Source of the DNA: CAZPAV01 sp964584755
GTDB lineage: Bacteria; Actinomycetota; Acidimicrobiia; Spongiisociales; UBA5794
Reading direction: 5' to 3'
Length of the DNA stretch: 48,363 bases
Assembly: GCA_964584755.1 (NCBI GenBank)
Contig: CAZPAV010000020.1
Coordinates: forward strand, 1-48,363
A model generated the notes under the pieces. It did no database searches. It was not told the DNA's origin and was given only the letters and a program-made list of their open reading frames with translations. Position 1 is the first letter of the stretch. Each line of letters begins with the position of its first letter. The translations under genes were made by a program, and so were the position numbers. Positions 1 to 8,063 of the stretch are shown here, piece by piece.

Positions 1-401
1 GGTGCGGCATCGACGTGAGCTATCCGCGGGAGCACGCCGGGCTCGCCGCCGCCCTCCTCGACCACGGGGGCGGCGTCGTCACCGAGTACCCGCCGGGCAC
101 CGCGCCCGAGGGGTGGCGGTTCCCGCCGCGGAATCGGATCATCGCCGGGATGGCCATCGCCGTCGTGGTCGTGGAGGCGGGGATCACCGGCGGTGCCCTC
201 GTCACGGCGGGCCGCGCCCTCGAGTACGGGATCCCGGTGTTCGCGGTGCCCGGGGACGTCGACCGGGCGAGCTCGCGCGGCTGCAACCTGCTCATCCGGG
301 ACGGCGCCCATCCCGTGCTCGACGCCGAGGATCTCGTGGCCGAGTTGGGGCTTCTCCTCGGTGCGAGGACGGCGTCGACGGCGAGCCGGGTGGAACCCTG
401 A
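1..401 (+). CDS. dprA: DNA processing protein DprA, 3' part (5' truncated by window edge)
   Basis: C-terminal part of the Rossmann-like DprA/Smf core, which binds single-stranded DNA and loads RecA during natural transformation. The reading frame is open from the window start (first full codon at position 3). Recognisable DprA blocks run CGIDVSYPREH, then EYPPGT, then FPPRNRIIAG, VVVEAG, GGALVTAGRALE and FAVPG, followed by GCNLLIRDGAHPV. After the core only about 25 residues remain, so there is no long C-terminal winged-helix domain. The next gene, xerC, follows after 58 nt. The family call is firm; the N-terminal half lies outside the window. Confidence 0.93.
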   Translation, partial: CGIDVSYPREHAGLAAALLDHGGGVVTEYPPGTAPEGWRFPPRNRIIAGMAIAVVVVEAGITGGALVTAGRALEYGIPVFAVPGDVDRASSRGCNLLIRDGAHPVLDAEDLVAELGLLLGARTASTASRVEP

Positions 402-424
402 CGGGAGGGCGCCTCGCAGGATCG

Positions 425-459
425 TTGACGCCCGTGCCGCCGGGGGCGACCATGGACCC
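425..459 (+). promoter_or_regulatory. possible promoter giving a leaderless xerC mRNA
   Basis: A TTGACG -35 hexamer at 425-430 is followed after 17 nt by GACCAT at 448-453. GACCAT keeps the A2 and T6 bases that matter most in a -10. The sixth base after it would put +1 exactly on the ATG at 460. The -10 is weak, so this is a tentative call. Confidence 0.3.
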
Positions 460-1338
460 ATGGTGGAATCCACGACGGAGCTCCGCGGCACCCTCGCCGG
501 ATACCTCGAGCGTCTCGAACGGCAGCGGGCCCTCTCGCCGCACACGGTGGCGGCGTACCGGCGGGACCTCGGGCAGTTCGCGACGTTCTGCGACCGGCTC
601 GGCGTGACCACCCTCGAGGCGGTCGACCGTCGGGTGGTGCGGCGCTTCCTCGCCCACCTCGACACCCGGGGGTACGCCCGGCGCAGTGTCGCCCGCAAGG
701 CGTCGGCGGTGCGGACGTTCCTCGAGGACGCCGCCCGGCGAGGCGTGATTCCGGCGAATCCCGCCGCCGGCGTCCCGCAGCCGCGCCGTCCCCGTACGCT
801 GCCCCGGGCGCTGCCGGCGCCGCTGTTGGGTCGACTGCTCGACGGCCTCGGCGGCGAGGATCCGCTCGCGCTCCGGGATCGGGCGCTGCTCGAGTTGCTC
901 TACGGCACGGGACTGCGGGTCTCGGAGGTGGCCGCGCTCGAGGTGAACGCCGCCTCCGGACCCTTCGTCCGCGTCCTCGGGAAGGGGGCGAGGGAGCGAG
1001 CCGTCCCCTTGGGCCGGAAGGCGCGGGAGGCCCTCGACGCCTACCTGCGCGCCGGCCGGCCCCGACTCGCCCGAGCCGGGGAGACGGCGCTCTGGGTGGG
1101 GGCCCGGGGCGGCGCCCTCGGTCCGCGGGGGATCCGGCGGGTCGTTCGCTCCCGGCTGGGCACCTTCCCGCATGCCCTGCGCCACTCCTTCGCCACCCAT
1201 CTCCTCGAGGGCGGGGCCGACCTCCGCGCCGTCCAGGAGCTTCTCGGTCACGCGAATCTGGCAACCACCCAGATCTACACTGCAGTGACCCGGGAGCACC
1301 TCAAGGCCACCTATGACCGAAGTCACCCACGTGCATGA
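460..1338 (+). CDS. xerC: tyrosine recombinase XerC
   Basis: Tyrosine site-specific recombinase that would resolve chromosome dimers at dif together with XerD. The 292-residue length matches the family. Residues 1-100 are the SAM-like core-binding domain (LSPHTVAAYRRDL, a typical Xer N-terminus). The catalytic set is visible: R153 (TGLRVSE), K175 (GKGARERAVPL), H238 and R241 (HALRHSFATHL), H264 (LLGHANLATT) and nucleophile Y273 (IYT). The frame is open upstream to 193, but that stretch overlaps dprA and translates as low-complexity arginine-rich sequence, so ATG 460 was chosen. The loop between R153 and K175 is a few residues shorter than usual. The sigma-factor gene starts 26 nt inside the 3' end. 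Confidence 0.9.
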   Translation: MVESTTELRGTLAGYLERLERQRALSPHTVAAYRRDLGQFATFCDRLGVTTLEAVDRRVVRRFLAHLDTRGYARRSVARKASAVRTFLEDAARRGVIPANPAAGVPQPRRPRTLPRALPAPLLGRLLDGLGGEDPLALRDRALLELLYGTGLRVSEVAALEVNAASGPFVRVLGKGARERAVPLGRKAREALDAYLRAGRPRLARAGETALWVGARGGALGPRGIRRVVRSRLGTFPHALRHSFATHLLEGGADLRAVQELLGHANLATTQIYTAVTREHLKATYDRSHPRA

Positions 1339-2110
1339 ACGCGGCGCCGAGGAGCTCGAGGAGCTCTGGGCCCGCTTCAAGAGCACGGGGGATCCGAAAG
1401 CCCGCGAGGGCCTCATCCTCCACTACTCACCCCTGGTGAAGTTCGTGGCCGGACGGCTGCGCGCCGGGCTCCCGCGCAGCGTCGACGCCGGTGACCTCGC
1501 CTCGTACGGGACGTTCGGCCTCATCGACGCCATCGACAAGTTCGAGCCGGAACGCGGCTACAAGTTCGAGACCTACGCGGTGAACCGGATCAAGGGGGCG
1601 ATCCTCGACGAGCTCCGCGCCCTCGACTGGGTACCCCGGTCGGTGCGGGCCCGGGCCCGGGAGATCCAGCGGAGCCTCGCCGAGCTCGAGCATCAGCTCC
1701 AACGCACCCCGACGGAGGAGGAGCTCGCCGAGTACATGGACGTGGACGTGGAGGTGTTGCGCGACCACCTCGGGGAGATCTCGACGTTGGGCTTCGTCGC
1801 GCTCGACGAGCTCCTCAGCCCCGGGGAACGCGACTCGGGCGTGGTGGGGGATCTCCTCGCCGATCCCAAGTCCCTCGATCCCGACGGGGCGTTCGAGAAG
1901 GAGGAGACGCGCTACCTGCTGGCCGACTCCATCAACCGTCTCCCGGAGCGGGAGCGGCTCGTGGTGACCCTCTACTACTACGAGGGTCTCACGCTGGCCG
2001 AGATCGGCAGCATCCTCGACGTCACCGAGTCCCGTGTCTGCCAGATCCACACGAAGGCGGTCATGAGTCTCCGGAACCGCCTCATCGAGCCGCCCTACCG
2101 GCGTTCCTGA
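1313..2110 (+). CDS. whiG: RNA polymerase sigma factor, FliA/WhiG family (sigma-70 group 3)
   Basis: Alternative sigma factor of 265 residues. Region 2 is visible at about residues 30-105 (HYSPLVKFVAGRL, then DLASYGTFGLIDAIDKFEP and FETYAVNRIKGAILDELR). Region 3 follows (WVPRSVRARAREI and the TPTEEELAEYMDV helix-turn-helix). Region 4 ends the protein (LPERERLVVTLYYYEGLTLAEIG with helix-turn-helix DVTESRVCQIHTKA). In Streptomyces, whiG sits between dprA and rpsB and controls sporulation; in motile bacteria the same family (FliA) runs flagellar genes. Which role applies here cannot be told from this window. ATG 1313 overlaps xerC by 26 nt; GTG 1331 is an alternative start. Confidence 0.9.
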   Translation: MTEVTHVHERGAEELEELWARFKSTGDPKAREGLILHYSPLVKFVAGRLRAGLPRSVDAGDLASYGTFGLIDAIDKFEPERGYKFETYAVNRIKGAILDELRALDWVPRSVRARAREIQRSLAELEHQLQRTPTEEELAEYMDVDVEVLRDHLGEISTLGFVALDELLSPGERDSGVVGDLLADPKSLDPDGAFEKEETRYLLADSINRLPERERLVVTLYYYEGLTLAEIGSILDVTESRVCQIHTKAVMSLRNRLIEPPYRRS

Positions 2111-2139
2111 CGCGGTTCGCCGTTGGCGTGGTGGGTCGG

Positions 2140-2145
2140 TACACT
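2140..2145 (+). promoter_or_regulatory. -10 element for rpsB-tsf (TACACT)
   Basis: TACACT matches TANNNT and lies 114 nt before rpsB in the 149-nt gap after the sigma factor gene. No convincing -35 at 16-18 nt was found. The predicted leader of about 108 nt could hold the kind of S2 autoregulatory structure known from other bacteria, but none was recognised. Confidence 0.45.
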
Positions 2146-2259
2146 CCCGCCGAATCCGCACGTCCATCTCGACCCCGGACGGGTGGGCCGCGTACGCGGT
2201 CGATCGGGGAGCACTCGGGTGGGCGGAGGCGACAACCCGAACACTGAGGAGGATCCCCC

Positions 2260-2997
2260 ATGTCCGCCGTGACCATGCGGCAGCTCCTGGAGGCCGGGGT
2301 CCATTTCGGCCACCAGACCCGACGCTGGAATCCGAAGATGCGGCCCTACATCTTCGGAGAGCGCAACGGTATCCACATCATCGACCTGCGTCAGACCCTC
2401 GAGCAGGTGCAACGCGCCTACGACCAGGCACGGGACATCGCCGCCGACGGGGGTGCGCTCCTCTTCGTCGGGACGAAGAAGCAGGCCCAGGCCGCGATCG
2501 AGGAGTCGGCGCAGCGTGCCGGGATGCCGTACGTCAACCACCGGTGGCTCGGAGGGATGCTGACGAACTTCCAGACGATCCACAAGCGCATCCTCTACAT
2601 GCGCGAGCTCGAGCACATGGAGACCTCGGGGGAGATGGAGTCCCTCCCCAAGAAGGAGCGCCTGCGACTGCGCCGTGAGCTCGGCAAGCTGCAGACGGTA
2701 CTCGGTGGCGTGCGCGACCTGCAGCGGCCGCCGGACGCCGTCTTCGTCATCGACGTCAAGACCGAGCACATCGCCGTTCGCGAGGCGAACCGCCTCGGGG
2801 TGCCGCTCCTCGCCGTGGTCGACACGAACTGCGACCCGGACCCGGTCGACGTGGTGATCCCGGGGAACGACGACGCGATCCGCGCCGCCCATCTCCTGGC
2901 GGGGGTCATGGCGGACGCGTGCCAGGAAGGTCGCCAGCTCGCCGGAGCGGTCGGCGCCGACACCGGCCCGGAGCCGGCGGCCGCGGGGGAGGAGTGA
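2260..2997 (+). CDS. rpsB: 30S ribosomal protein S2
   Basis: Small-subunit ribosomal protein uS2, 245 residues. The opening MRQLLEAGVHFGHQTRRWNP and later GTKKQAQ, YVNHRWLGGMLTNFQTI and AVVDTNCDPD are signature S2 segments. A strong Shine-Dalgarno (GAGGAGG) lies 7 nt before ATG 2260. tsf follows after 4 nt, the near-universal rpsB-tsf pair, so the two are co-transcribed from the -10 at 2140. Confidence 0.98.
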   Translation: MSAVTMRQLLEAGVHFGHQTRRWNPKMRPYIFGERNGIHIIDLRQTLEQVQRAYDQARDIAADGGALLFVGTKKQAQAAIEESAQRAGMPYVNHRWLGGMLTNFQTIHKRILYMRELEHMETSGEMESLPKKERLRLRRELGKLQTVLGGVRDLQRPPDAVFVIDVKTEHIAVREANRLGVPLLAVVDTNCDPDPVDVVIPGNDDAIRAAHLLAGVMADACQEGRQLAGAVGADTGPEPAAAGEE

Positions 2998-3001
2998 TCT
3001 C

Positions 3002-3622
3002 GTGAGCGACTTCACCGCCAAGGACGTCCAGGCGCTGCGGAAGGCCACCGGTGCCGGGATGATGGACGCCAAGCGTGCCCTCGAGGAGGCCGGAGGCGAC
3101 ATGGCGCGCGCCGCGGAGATCCTGCGGGAGAAGGGCCTCGCCGACGCGCGCAAGCGCGCCGGCCGGACCCAGGGTGAGGGCGCGATCGGGTCGTACCTCC
3201 ACATGCAGTCCGGTCGTCCCGTCATCGGGGTGCTCGTCGAGCTCGCCTGCGAGACCGACTTCGTCGCCAAGGGCGAGGAGTTCCAGCGGACGGCCAACGA
3301 CATCGCCATGCACGTCGCGGCGGCCCGGCCCCGATGGGTGCGACGGGAGGAGGTACCCGAGGCGGTGCTCGCCAAGGAGCGGGAGCTCATCGCCGCCCAG
3401 GCGCGTCACGAGGGGAAGCCGGACCACATCGTCGAGAAGATCGTCGCCGGACGGATCGGGAGCTTCTTCGAGGACCACGTCCTCTACGAGCAGCGCTACG
3501 TGCGGACCGAGCAGTTCGACGGCACCGTCGGCGAGATGGTCCAGCAGCTCGCCGCCCGTCTCGGGGAGAACATCGGGGTGACCCGATTCGCCCGGCTCCA
3601 GGTCGGGGAAGGGGAGGGCTGA
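3002..3622 (+). CDS. tsf: translation elongation factor Ts (short form)
   Basis: Guanine nucleotide exchange factor for EF-Tu. The N-terminal UBA-like domain (KDVQALRKATGAGMMDAKRAL, an EF-Ts hallmark) is followed by the TDFV motif (ACETDFVAKGEEF) that contacts EF-Tu and the conserved QPKF-like region. At 206 residues it lacks the second half of the dimerisation core found in E. coli EF-Ts (about 280), resembling the short form of Thermus and some Actinomycetota. The start is GTG 3002, 4 nt after rpsB. The stop abuts the pyrH start directly. Confidence 0.97.
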   Translation: MSDFTAKDVQALRKATGAGMMDAKRALEEAGGDMARAAEILREKGLADARKRAGRTQGEGAIGSYLHMQSGRPVIGVLVELACETDFVAKGEEFQRTANDIAMHVAAARPRWVRREEVPEAVLAKERELIAAQARHEGKPDHIVEKIVAGRIGSFFEDHVLYEQRYVRTEQFDGTVGEMVQQLAARLGENIGVTRFARLQVGEGEG

Positions 3623-4348
3623 GTGGGCCGACGCCGGGTCGTCGTCAAGCTCTCGGGTGAGGCATTCGCGGATCCGGCGTTGCACTACGGCATCGATCCC
3701 GAGACCGTGGCTCGGGTCGCCGAGGAGATCGGAGCCGTCCATCGCGAGGGCATCGAGATCGCGATCGTCGTCGGCGGCGGCAACATCTTCCGCGGGCTCA
3801 GCTCGACGGCGAAGGGCATGGACCGCGCCAGCGCCGACTACATGGGCATGCTCGCCACCGTCATCAACGCGCTCGCCCTTCGGGACGCCCTCGAGCGGAC
3901 AGGATCGCCGTGCCGGGTCCAGACGGCGATCAACATCCAGCAGGTGGCCGAGCCGTACATCCGGCTCCGGGCGATCCGGCATCTCGAGAAGGGACGGATC
4001 GTCGTGTTCGCCGGGGGAACCGGCAACCCGTTCTTCACCACCGACACCACCGCGGCGCTTCGCGCCGCGGAGGTCGGCGCCGACGTGGTGCTCAAGGGGA
4101 CGCGGGTGACCGGCGTGTACGACGCCGATCCCCGCACCGAGTCGGATGCCCGCCTCCTCACGGAGGTCTCGTATCTCGACGTGCTCAACCATCGGCTCGA
4201 GGTCATGGACTCGACGGCAATTACGATGTGCATGGACAACGACCTGCCGATCCGGGTCTTCGACATGACGGTGCCCGGGAACCTCGCCCGGGCGATCCGT
4301 GGAGAGGACGTCGGAACGCTGGTGCACGGACCGGAGGAGACGGCGTGA
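3623..4348 (+). CDS. pyrH: UMP kinase (uridylate kinase)
   Basis: Phosphorylates UMP to UDP with ATP in pyrimidine nucleotide synthesis; 241 residues, amino acid kinase fold. Visible motifs: VVKLSGEAF (phosphate-binding start), VVGGGNIFRG, the DYMGMLATVINALAL helix, FAGGTGNPFFTTDT, DVVLKGT and GVYDADP. The GTG start at 3623 sits directly behind the tsf stop codon with the Shine-Dalgarno inside tsf (GGGGAGGG), so translation is coupled. The gene ends in a GTGA overlap with frr. Confidence 0.97.
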   Translation: MGRRRVVVKLSGEAFADPALHYGIDPETVARVAEEIGAVHREGIEIAIVVGGGNIFRGLSSTAKGMDRASADYMGMLATVINALALRDALERTGSPCRVQTAINIQQVAEPYIRLRAIRHLEKGRIVVFAGGTGNPFFTTDTTAALRAAEVGADVVLKGTRVTGVYDADPRTESDARLLTEVSYLDVLNHRLEVMDSTAITMCMDNDLPIRVFDMTVPGNLARAIRGEDVGTLVHGPEETA

Positions 4349-4890
4349 TCGACGACCTGCTCGCCGAGGCGGACCACAAGATGGATCAGACCGTGGCCCA
4401 CGCGGCGCAGGAGTTCGGGGGCATCCGCACCGGGCGCGCCAACCCGGGGCTGCTCAGCCGGATCACCGTCGACTACTACGGCACGTCGACGCCGCTGCAG
4501 CAACTCGCCTCCTTCTCGGTCCCGGAGGCACGGTTGCTCGTCGTCGCCCCCTACGACCGATCGGCGATCACGAGCATCGAACGGGCCATCATGGCGGCCG
4601 ACCTCGGGCTCAACCCGTCGAACGACGGGAACGTCATCCGCCTGGCCTTCCCGGCGCTCACCGAGGAGCGGCGACGGGAGCTCGTCAGGATGGTGCGACA
4701 CATGGCCGAGGAGGGACGCATCGCGATACGGAACGTCCGGCGGCACGTGAAGGACGCCCTCGAGGCCGAGGAGGTCTCCGAGGACGACATCCGACGGGCG
4801 GAGAAGGAGCTCCAGGCGCTGACGGATCGACACATCGCCCGCATCGACGAACTGGTGGCCAAGAAGGAAGAAGAGCTCCTCGAGGTGTGA
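4345..4890 (+). CDS. frr: ribosome recycling factor
   Basis: RRF splits post-termination ribosomes together with EF-G. The 181 residues show the family pattern: an N-terminal helix with a conserved GGIRTGRANPGLL, then YYGTSTPLQQLASFSVPEAR, the basic LVRMVRHMAEEGRIAIRNVRR segment and a charged C-terminal helix ending KKEEELLEV. The start is GTG 4345, overlapping the pyrH TGA in a GTGA. The frame is open further upstream, but that part is a shadow of pyrH. The 3' end overlaps the possible cdsA GTG in the same way. Confidence 0.97.
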   Translation: MIDDLLAEADHKMDQTVAHAAQEFGGIRTGRANPGLLSRITVDYYGTSTPLQQLASFSVPEARLLVVAPYDRSAITSIERAIMAADLGLNPSNDGNVIRLAFPALTEERRRELVRMVRHMAEEGRIAIRNVRRHVKDALEAEEVSEDDIRRAEKELQALTDRHIARIDELVAKKEEELLEV

Positions 4891-6872
4891 CCCGGCCCCT
4901 GCGGGAGCGAACGGAGGCGCGGTTGGAGCACGACGACCGGGAGGATCGGTTCGATCCCCACCCTGGCGACCCGTGGCATCCGGATTGGACGCCCGAATCC
5001 GGCGGGGAGGCCGACGACCTCGCCGACGTCCCCGCGCCCCGGCGCGGCGAAGGCCGGCTCGGGTTCTTCCGGCGGGTCCTCGGCCGGGGCGGGCGCGAGG
5101 AGGAGCCGTCCTCCTCCGTCGAGCACGTGTACGACCCGCTGCGCGAGGACTGGCCCGGGGCGGAGCCGCCGTTGCCGCCCGTGGAGCCGGAGACCCGGCG
5201 CCGCCGGCGGCGACGCCGCCGGGGGAGAGAGGCTCGCGACGAGCCCGGGAAACGGGTAGCGTCCGGGCCCATGGACGCGGAGGGACGGGACGACGGCGGC
5301 GCCGAGCAGGATGCCGCCGAGCACGGCGGGACGTGGACGTCGGGCGCGGACCCGTACGCCCAGCTCGACGGGGACGACGACGCCGACGAGATCGCCGCCT
5401 GGGTGGCGTTCACCAACGGTCCCGGAGCCGAGGAGGACCCGGGATGGGAAGGGGACGCGCCGGTACCCGACCCGCGCGACGAGCCCTCCGGCGGCGAGGA
5501 GGCGCACGACACCGACGAGTTCGACGCGATCGTGCCGCCGGCCGAGGAGACCGCGGAGCTCCCGGCGACGATCCCCGAGGACGGGCCCACCGACGAGCCG
5601 CGGGACGAGGTGGAGCCGGAGCCCGAGCTGCCGGAGGTCAGGGCGGCGCCCACGCCGACGAACCCGGCCGAGGAGACCTGGGCCGGTGTCGGGACCGAGG
5701 AGGAGCCGTTCGACTGGGGAAACGCCGAGGTCGCGGCTCCCTGGTCGGCGGAGGGGCTCGAGTGGGTGGGGGAGGACGAGGAGGAGGACGGCGAGGAGGA
5801 CGCGGTTCCCCCCGTCGAGCCGGAGGGGGACCTCGTGGGAGCACCCTTCGAGGAGGCCGGGTTCTCCGAGCTCTTCGACACCTTCACCGAGGACGAGTAC
5901 GTCCAGGCGGCCACCCGCGAGCACGCCGTGCTCGCCGACGCCATCGCCCGTTCCCGCGAGGAGGAGACCGAGCAGGTGCCGCTGGCTGCCGCGATCCCCG
6001 GTCTCGACGCCGGTGTCATCGGGTTCGACGACGTCGTCGCCGCGGAGCGCCCCGCCATCGCCGAGGGTGCACCGGCACGTTCCAACCTCGGCTCTCGCGT
6101 CGCGACCGGCCTCCTCCTCGGCGCCGCCTTCGTGGCCGCCCTCTTCTGGCGACCGGCGCTCGTCGTGCTGGCACTCGCCGTGTTCCTCCTCGCCGCCGGG
6201 GAGTTCTCGACGGCACTCATGCAGCGCGGGTACCGGCCGCTGTCGCTCTTCGCGTTCCTCGGGATCGGTGGGGCGGCACTCGGGACGGTCCGGTGGGGCG
6301 TCGTCGCGATCCCGGCGGCCCTCGTGCTCACCACCGTGCTGCTCCTCCTCGTCTTCGCGGTGGTCCCGAGCCGGCGTGCACCGCTGCCGAGCTTCGTCAC
6401 CACCGTCCTCGTCACGGTCTGGATCGGGGGCCTGGGCGCCTTCGCGTTCGCCCTCATCGCATCGCCCAACTACCGGATCCTCGTCTTCGCGGTGGTCGCC
6501 ATCGTGGCGCTCACCGACATCGCGCAGTACTTCGTGGGACGGTCCCTGGGACACCGCGCGCTGGCACCGGTCGTCTCGCCGAAGAAGACGGTCGAGGGTC
6601 TCGCCGGGGGGATCGTCATGGCCCTCCTCCTCGGGGCCGCGGCGAGTTTCGTGTCTCCCTTCGACCTCGTCTCCGGGCTCGTCCTCGGGGCGACCGTGCT
6701 CGTCTTCGCCCCCCTCGGGGACCTCGCGGTCTCCGTCCTGAAGCGAAGCCTCGACCTCAAGGACATGGGGTCGATCCTCCCGGGACACGGCGGACTCCTC
6801 GACCGCATCGACGGCCTCCTCTTCGTCATCCCCGCGGCTTGGGTGGTCTTCCGGTGGGCGGGGCTGCTCTGA
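4887..6872 (+). CDS. cdsA: phosphatidate cytidylyltransferase with long acidic N-terminal extension
   Basis: Makes CDP-diacylglycerol from phosphatidate and CTP in the membrane. The C-terminal ~260 residues (nt 6085 on) are the catalytic multi-helix membrane domain and carry the family signature around KRSLDLKDMG, LPGHGGLLDRID. Before it lies a non-membrane stretch of up to ~400 residues, very rich in E, D and P, with a run of nine arginines (nt 5194-5221). Two starts compete. GTG 4887 (GTGA overlap with frr) gives 661 residues and is supported by high-GC third positions from 4887 to about 5220. ATG 5271 gives 533 residues and sits 8 nt behind a TAGCGT -10. Both may be used. The enzyme call is firm; the N-terminus is not. 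Confidence 0.85.
   Translation: MTRPLRERTEARLEHDDREDRFDPHPGDPWHPDWTPESGGEADDLADVPAPRRGEGRLGFFRRVLGRGGREEEPSSSVEHVYDPLREDWPGAEPPLPPVEPETRRRRRRRRRGREARDEPGKRVASGPMDAEGRDDGGAEQDAAEHGGTWTSGADPYAQLDGDDDADEIAAWVAFTNGPGAEEDPGWEGDAPVPDPRDEPSGGEEAHDTDEFDAIVPPAEETAELPATIPEDGPTDEPRDEVEPEPELPEVRAAPTPTNPAEETWAGVGTEEEPFDWGNAEVAAPWSAEGLEWVGEDEEEDGEEDAVPPVEPEGDLVGAPFEEAGFSELFDTFTEDEYVQAATREHAVLADAIARSREEETEQVPLAAAIPGLDAGVIGFDDVVAAERPAIAEGAPARSNLGSRVATGLLLGAAFVAALFWRPALVVLALAVFLLAAGEFSTALMQRGYRPLSLFAFLGIGGAALGTVRWGVVAIPAALVLTTVLLLLVFAVVPSRRAPLPSFVTTVLVTVWIGGLGAFAFALIASPNYRILVFAVVAIVALTDIAQYFVGRSLGHRALAPVVSPKKTVEGLAGGIVMALLLGAAASFVSPFDLVSGLVLGATVLVFAPLGDLAVSVLKRSLDLKDMGSILPGHGGLLDRIDGLLFVIPAAWVVFRWAGLL
5257..5262 (+). 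promoter_or_regulatory. internal -10 element (TAGCGT) before cdsA ATG 5271
   Basis: TAGCGT sits 8 nt before ATG 5271, the same spacing as the putative leaderless promoters of ispG and udk. The surrounding codons (AGA, GCT, AAA, GTA) are unlike the rest of the reading frame, as expected if the DNA is constrained by a promoter. Confidence 0.4.
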
Positions 6873-8011
6873 GGCCCGTCGTCGTCCTCGGCGCCACCGG
6901 CTCGATCGGCCGACAGACCCTCGAGGTCGCGGATCGTCTCGGCATCCCCGTCGTCGGCCTCGCCGCCGGAGGTCCTTCGGCGGCGCTGTCGGCGATCGCC
7001 CGCCGGTATCCCGACGCGACGGTCGCGGTCGCCGACGGGGACGGTCCCGCCGCGGACGAGGACCTCGCGAGGCGGATGCAGGTCGGACCCGAGGCGGTCG
7101 CCGAGCTGGCCGGTACCGCGGCGGTCACGGTGGTGAACGCCGTCGTGGGTGCCGCCGGGCTCCTCCCCAGCCTCGCCGCGCTGGAGGCAGGGAACCGTCT
7201 CGCGCTCGCCAACAAGGAGAGCCTCGTCGCCGGGGGAGCGATCCTCACCGCGGCCCTGGCCCGGCACGGGGGCGAGCTCGTGCCCATCGACAGCGAGCAC
7301 TCGGCCATCTGGCAGTGCATCGTCGGGGAGCGTCCTCGGGACGTGCGTCGGCTCGTCCTCACCGCCTCGGGGGGTCCCTTCCGGGGGCGGCGCCGGGAGG
7401 ACCTGGCGTCGGTCGAGGTCGGCGACGCGCTGGCACATCCGACGTGGCGCATGGGGCCGAGGATCACGATCGACTCGGCGACCCTCATGAACAAGGCCTT
7501 CGAGGTCATCGAGGCCCACCATCTCTTCGGGATCGGCTTCGACGACATCGACGTCGTCGTCCATCCGCAGAGCTACGTCCACTCCCTCGTCGAGTTCGTC
7601 GACGGTGTCGTGAAGGCCGAGGTGGGCCCACCCGACATGCGCAAGCCGATCCAGTACGCGCTCACCGCTCCGGACCGGCGGCCTGCGCCGGCGCCGCCGC
7701 TCGATCTCGCGGGGAGGACGCTCACCTTCGAGCGGCCCGATCCCGAGGTGTTTCGCTGCCTCGAGATGGGGTACGTCGCCGGCCGGCGGGGAGGCAGCGC
7801 CCCCGCGGTGCTCAACGCCGCCGACGAGGTGGCGGTCGCCGCCTTCCTCGCCGGGCGGATCGGGTTCCTCGACATCCCCGACGTCGTCGCCGCGGCCCTC
7901 GAGGCGGTGCCGTGGCGCGAGCCGGCGACGGTCGCCGAGGTGCTCGCCGCCGACACCGCCGGGCGGGAGGCGGCCGCCGAGCTCGTCGCCCGTCTCGCCC
8001 GGCGCAGGTAA
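6854..8011 (+). CDS. dxr: 1-deoxy-D-xylulose 5-phosphate reductoisomerase
   Basis: Second step of the MEP isoprenoid pathway: DXP to MEP using NADPH and a divalent metal. The NADPH-binding motif VVVLGATGSIGRQTL opens the protein. ALANKESLV, the metal/substrate motif PIDSEHSAIWQ, SGGPF, and TLMNKAFEVIEAHHLF follow, with the helical C-terminal domain to the end. GTG 6854 gives 385 residues, the usual length, and overlaps cdsA by 19 nt; a CTG at 6869 is a less likely alternative. It shares the neighbourhood with ispG, another MEP-pathway gene. Confidence 0.95.
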   Translation: MGGAALRPVVVLGATGSIGRQTLEVADRLGIPVVGLAAGGPSAALSAIARRYPDATVAVADGDGPAADEDLARRMQVGPEAVAELAGTAAVTVVNAVVGAAGLLPSLAALEAGNRLALANKESLVAGGAILTAALARHGGELVPIDSEHSAIWQCIVGERPRDVRRLVLTASGGPFRGRRREDLASVEVGDALAHPTWRMGPRITIDSATLMNKAFEVIEAHHLFGIGFDDIDVVVHPQSYVHSLVEFVDGVVKAEVGPPDMRKPIQYALTAPDRRPAPAPPLDLAGRTLTFERPDPEVFRCLEMGYVAGRRGGSAPAVLNAADEVAVAAFLAGRIGFLDIPDVVAAALEAVPWREPATVAEVLAADTAGREAAAELVARLARRR

Positions 8012-8025
8012 CGTCCTCGCGTCGG

Positions 8026-8031
8026 TAGCGT
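8026..8031 (+). promoter_or_regulatory. -10 element for rseP (TAGCGT)
   Basis: TAGCGT in the 52-nt gap between dxr and rseP predicts a start of transcription near 8038 and a leader of about 26 nt that carries the Shine-Dalgarno GAGGAGGAAGGGG. Confidence 0.4.
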
Positions 8032-8063
8032 TCCGGCGCCGTCGTCGAGGAGGAAGGGGACCC

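Noticed and set aside
193..459. Longer xerC starting at 193
   Set aside because: The extension overlaps dprA and encodes arginine/serine-rich junk; the Xer core-binding domain begins right after ATG 460.
5191..5230. CGCCGG-rich tract as a DNA repeat element
   Set aside because: It simply encodes the run of arginines in the CdsA extension; copies are irregular and confined to this frame.
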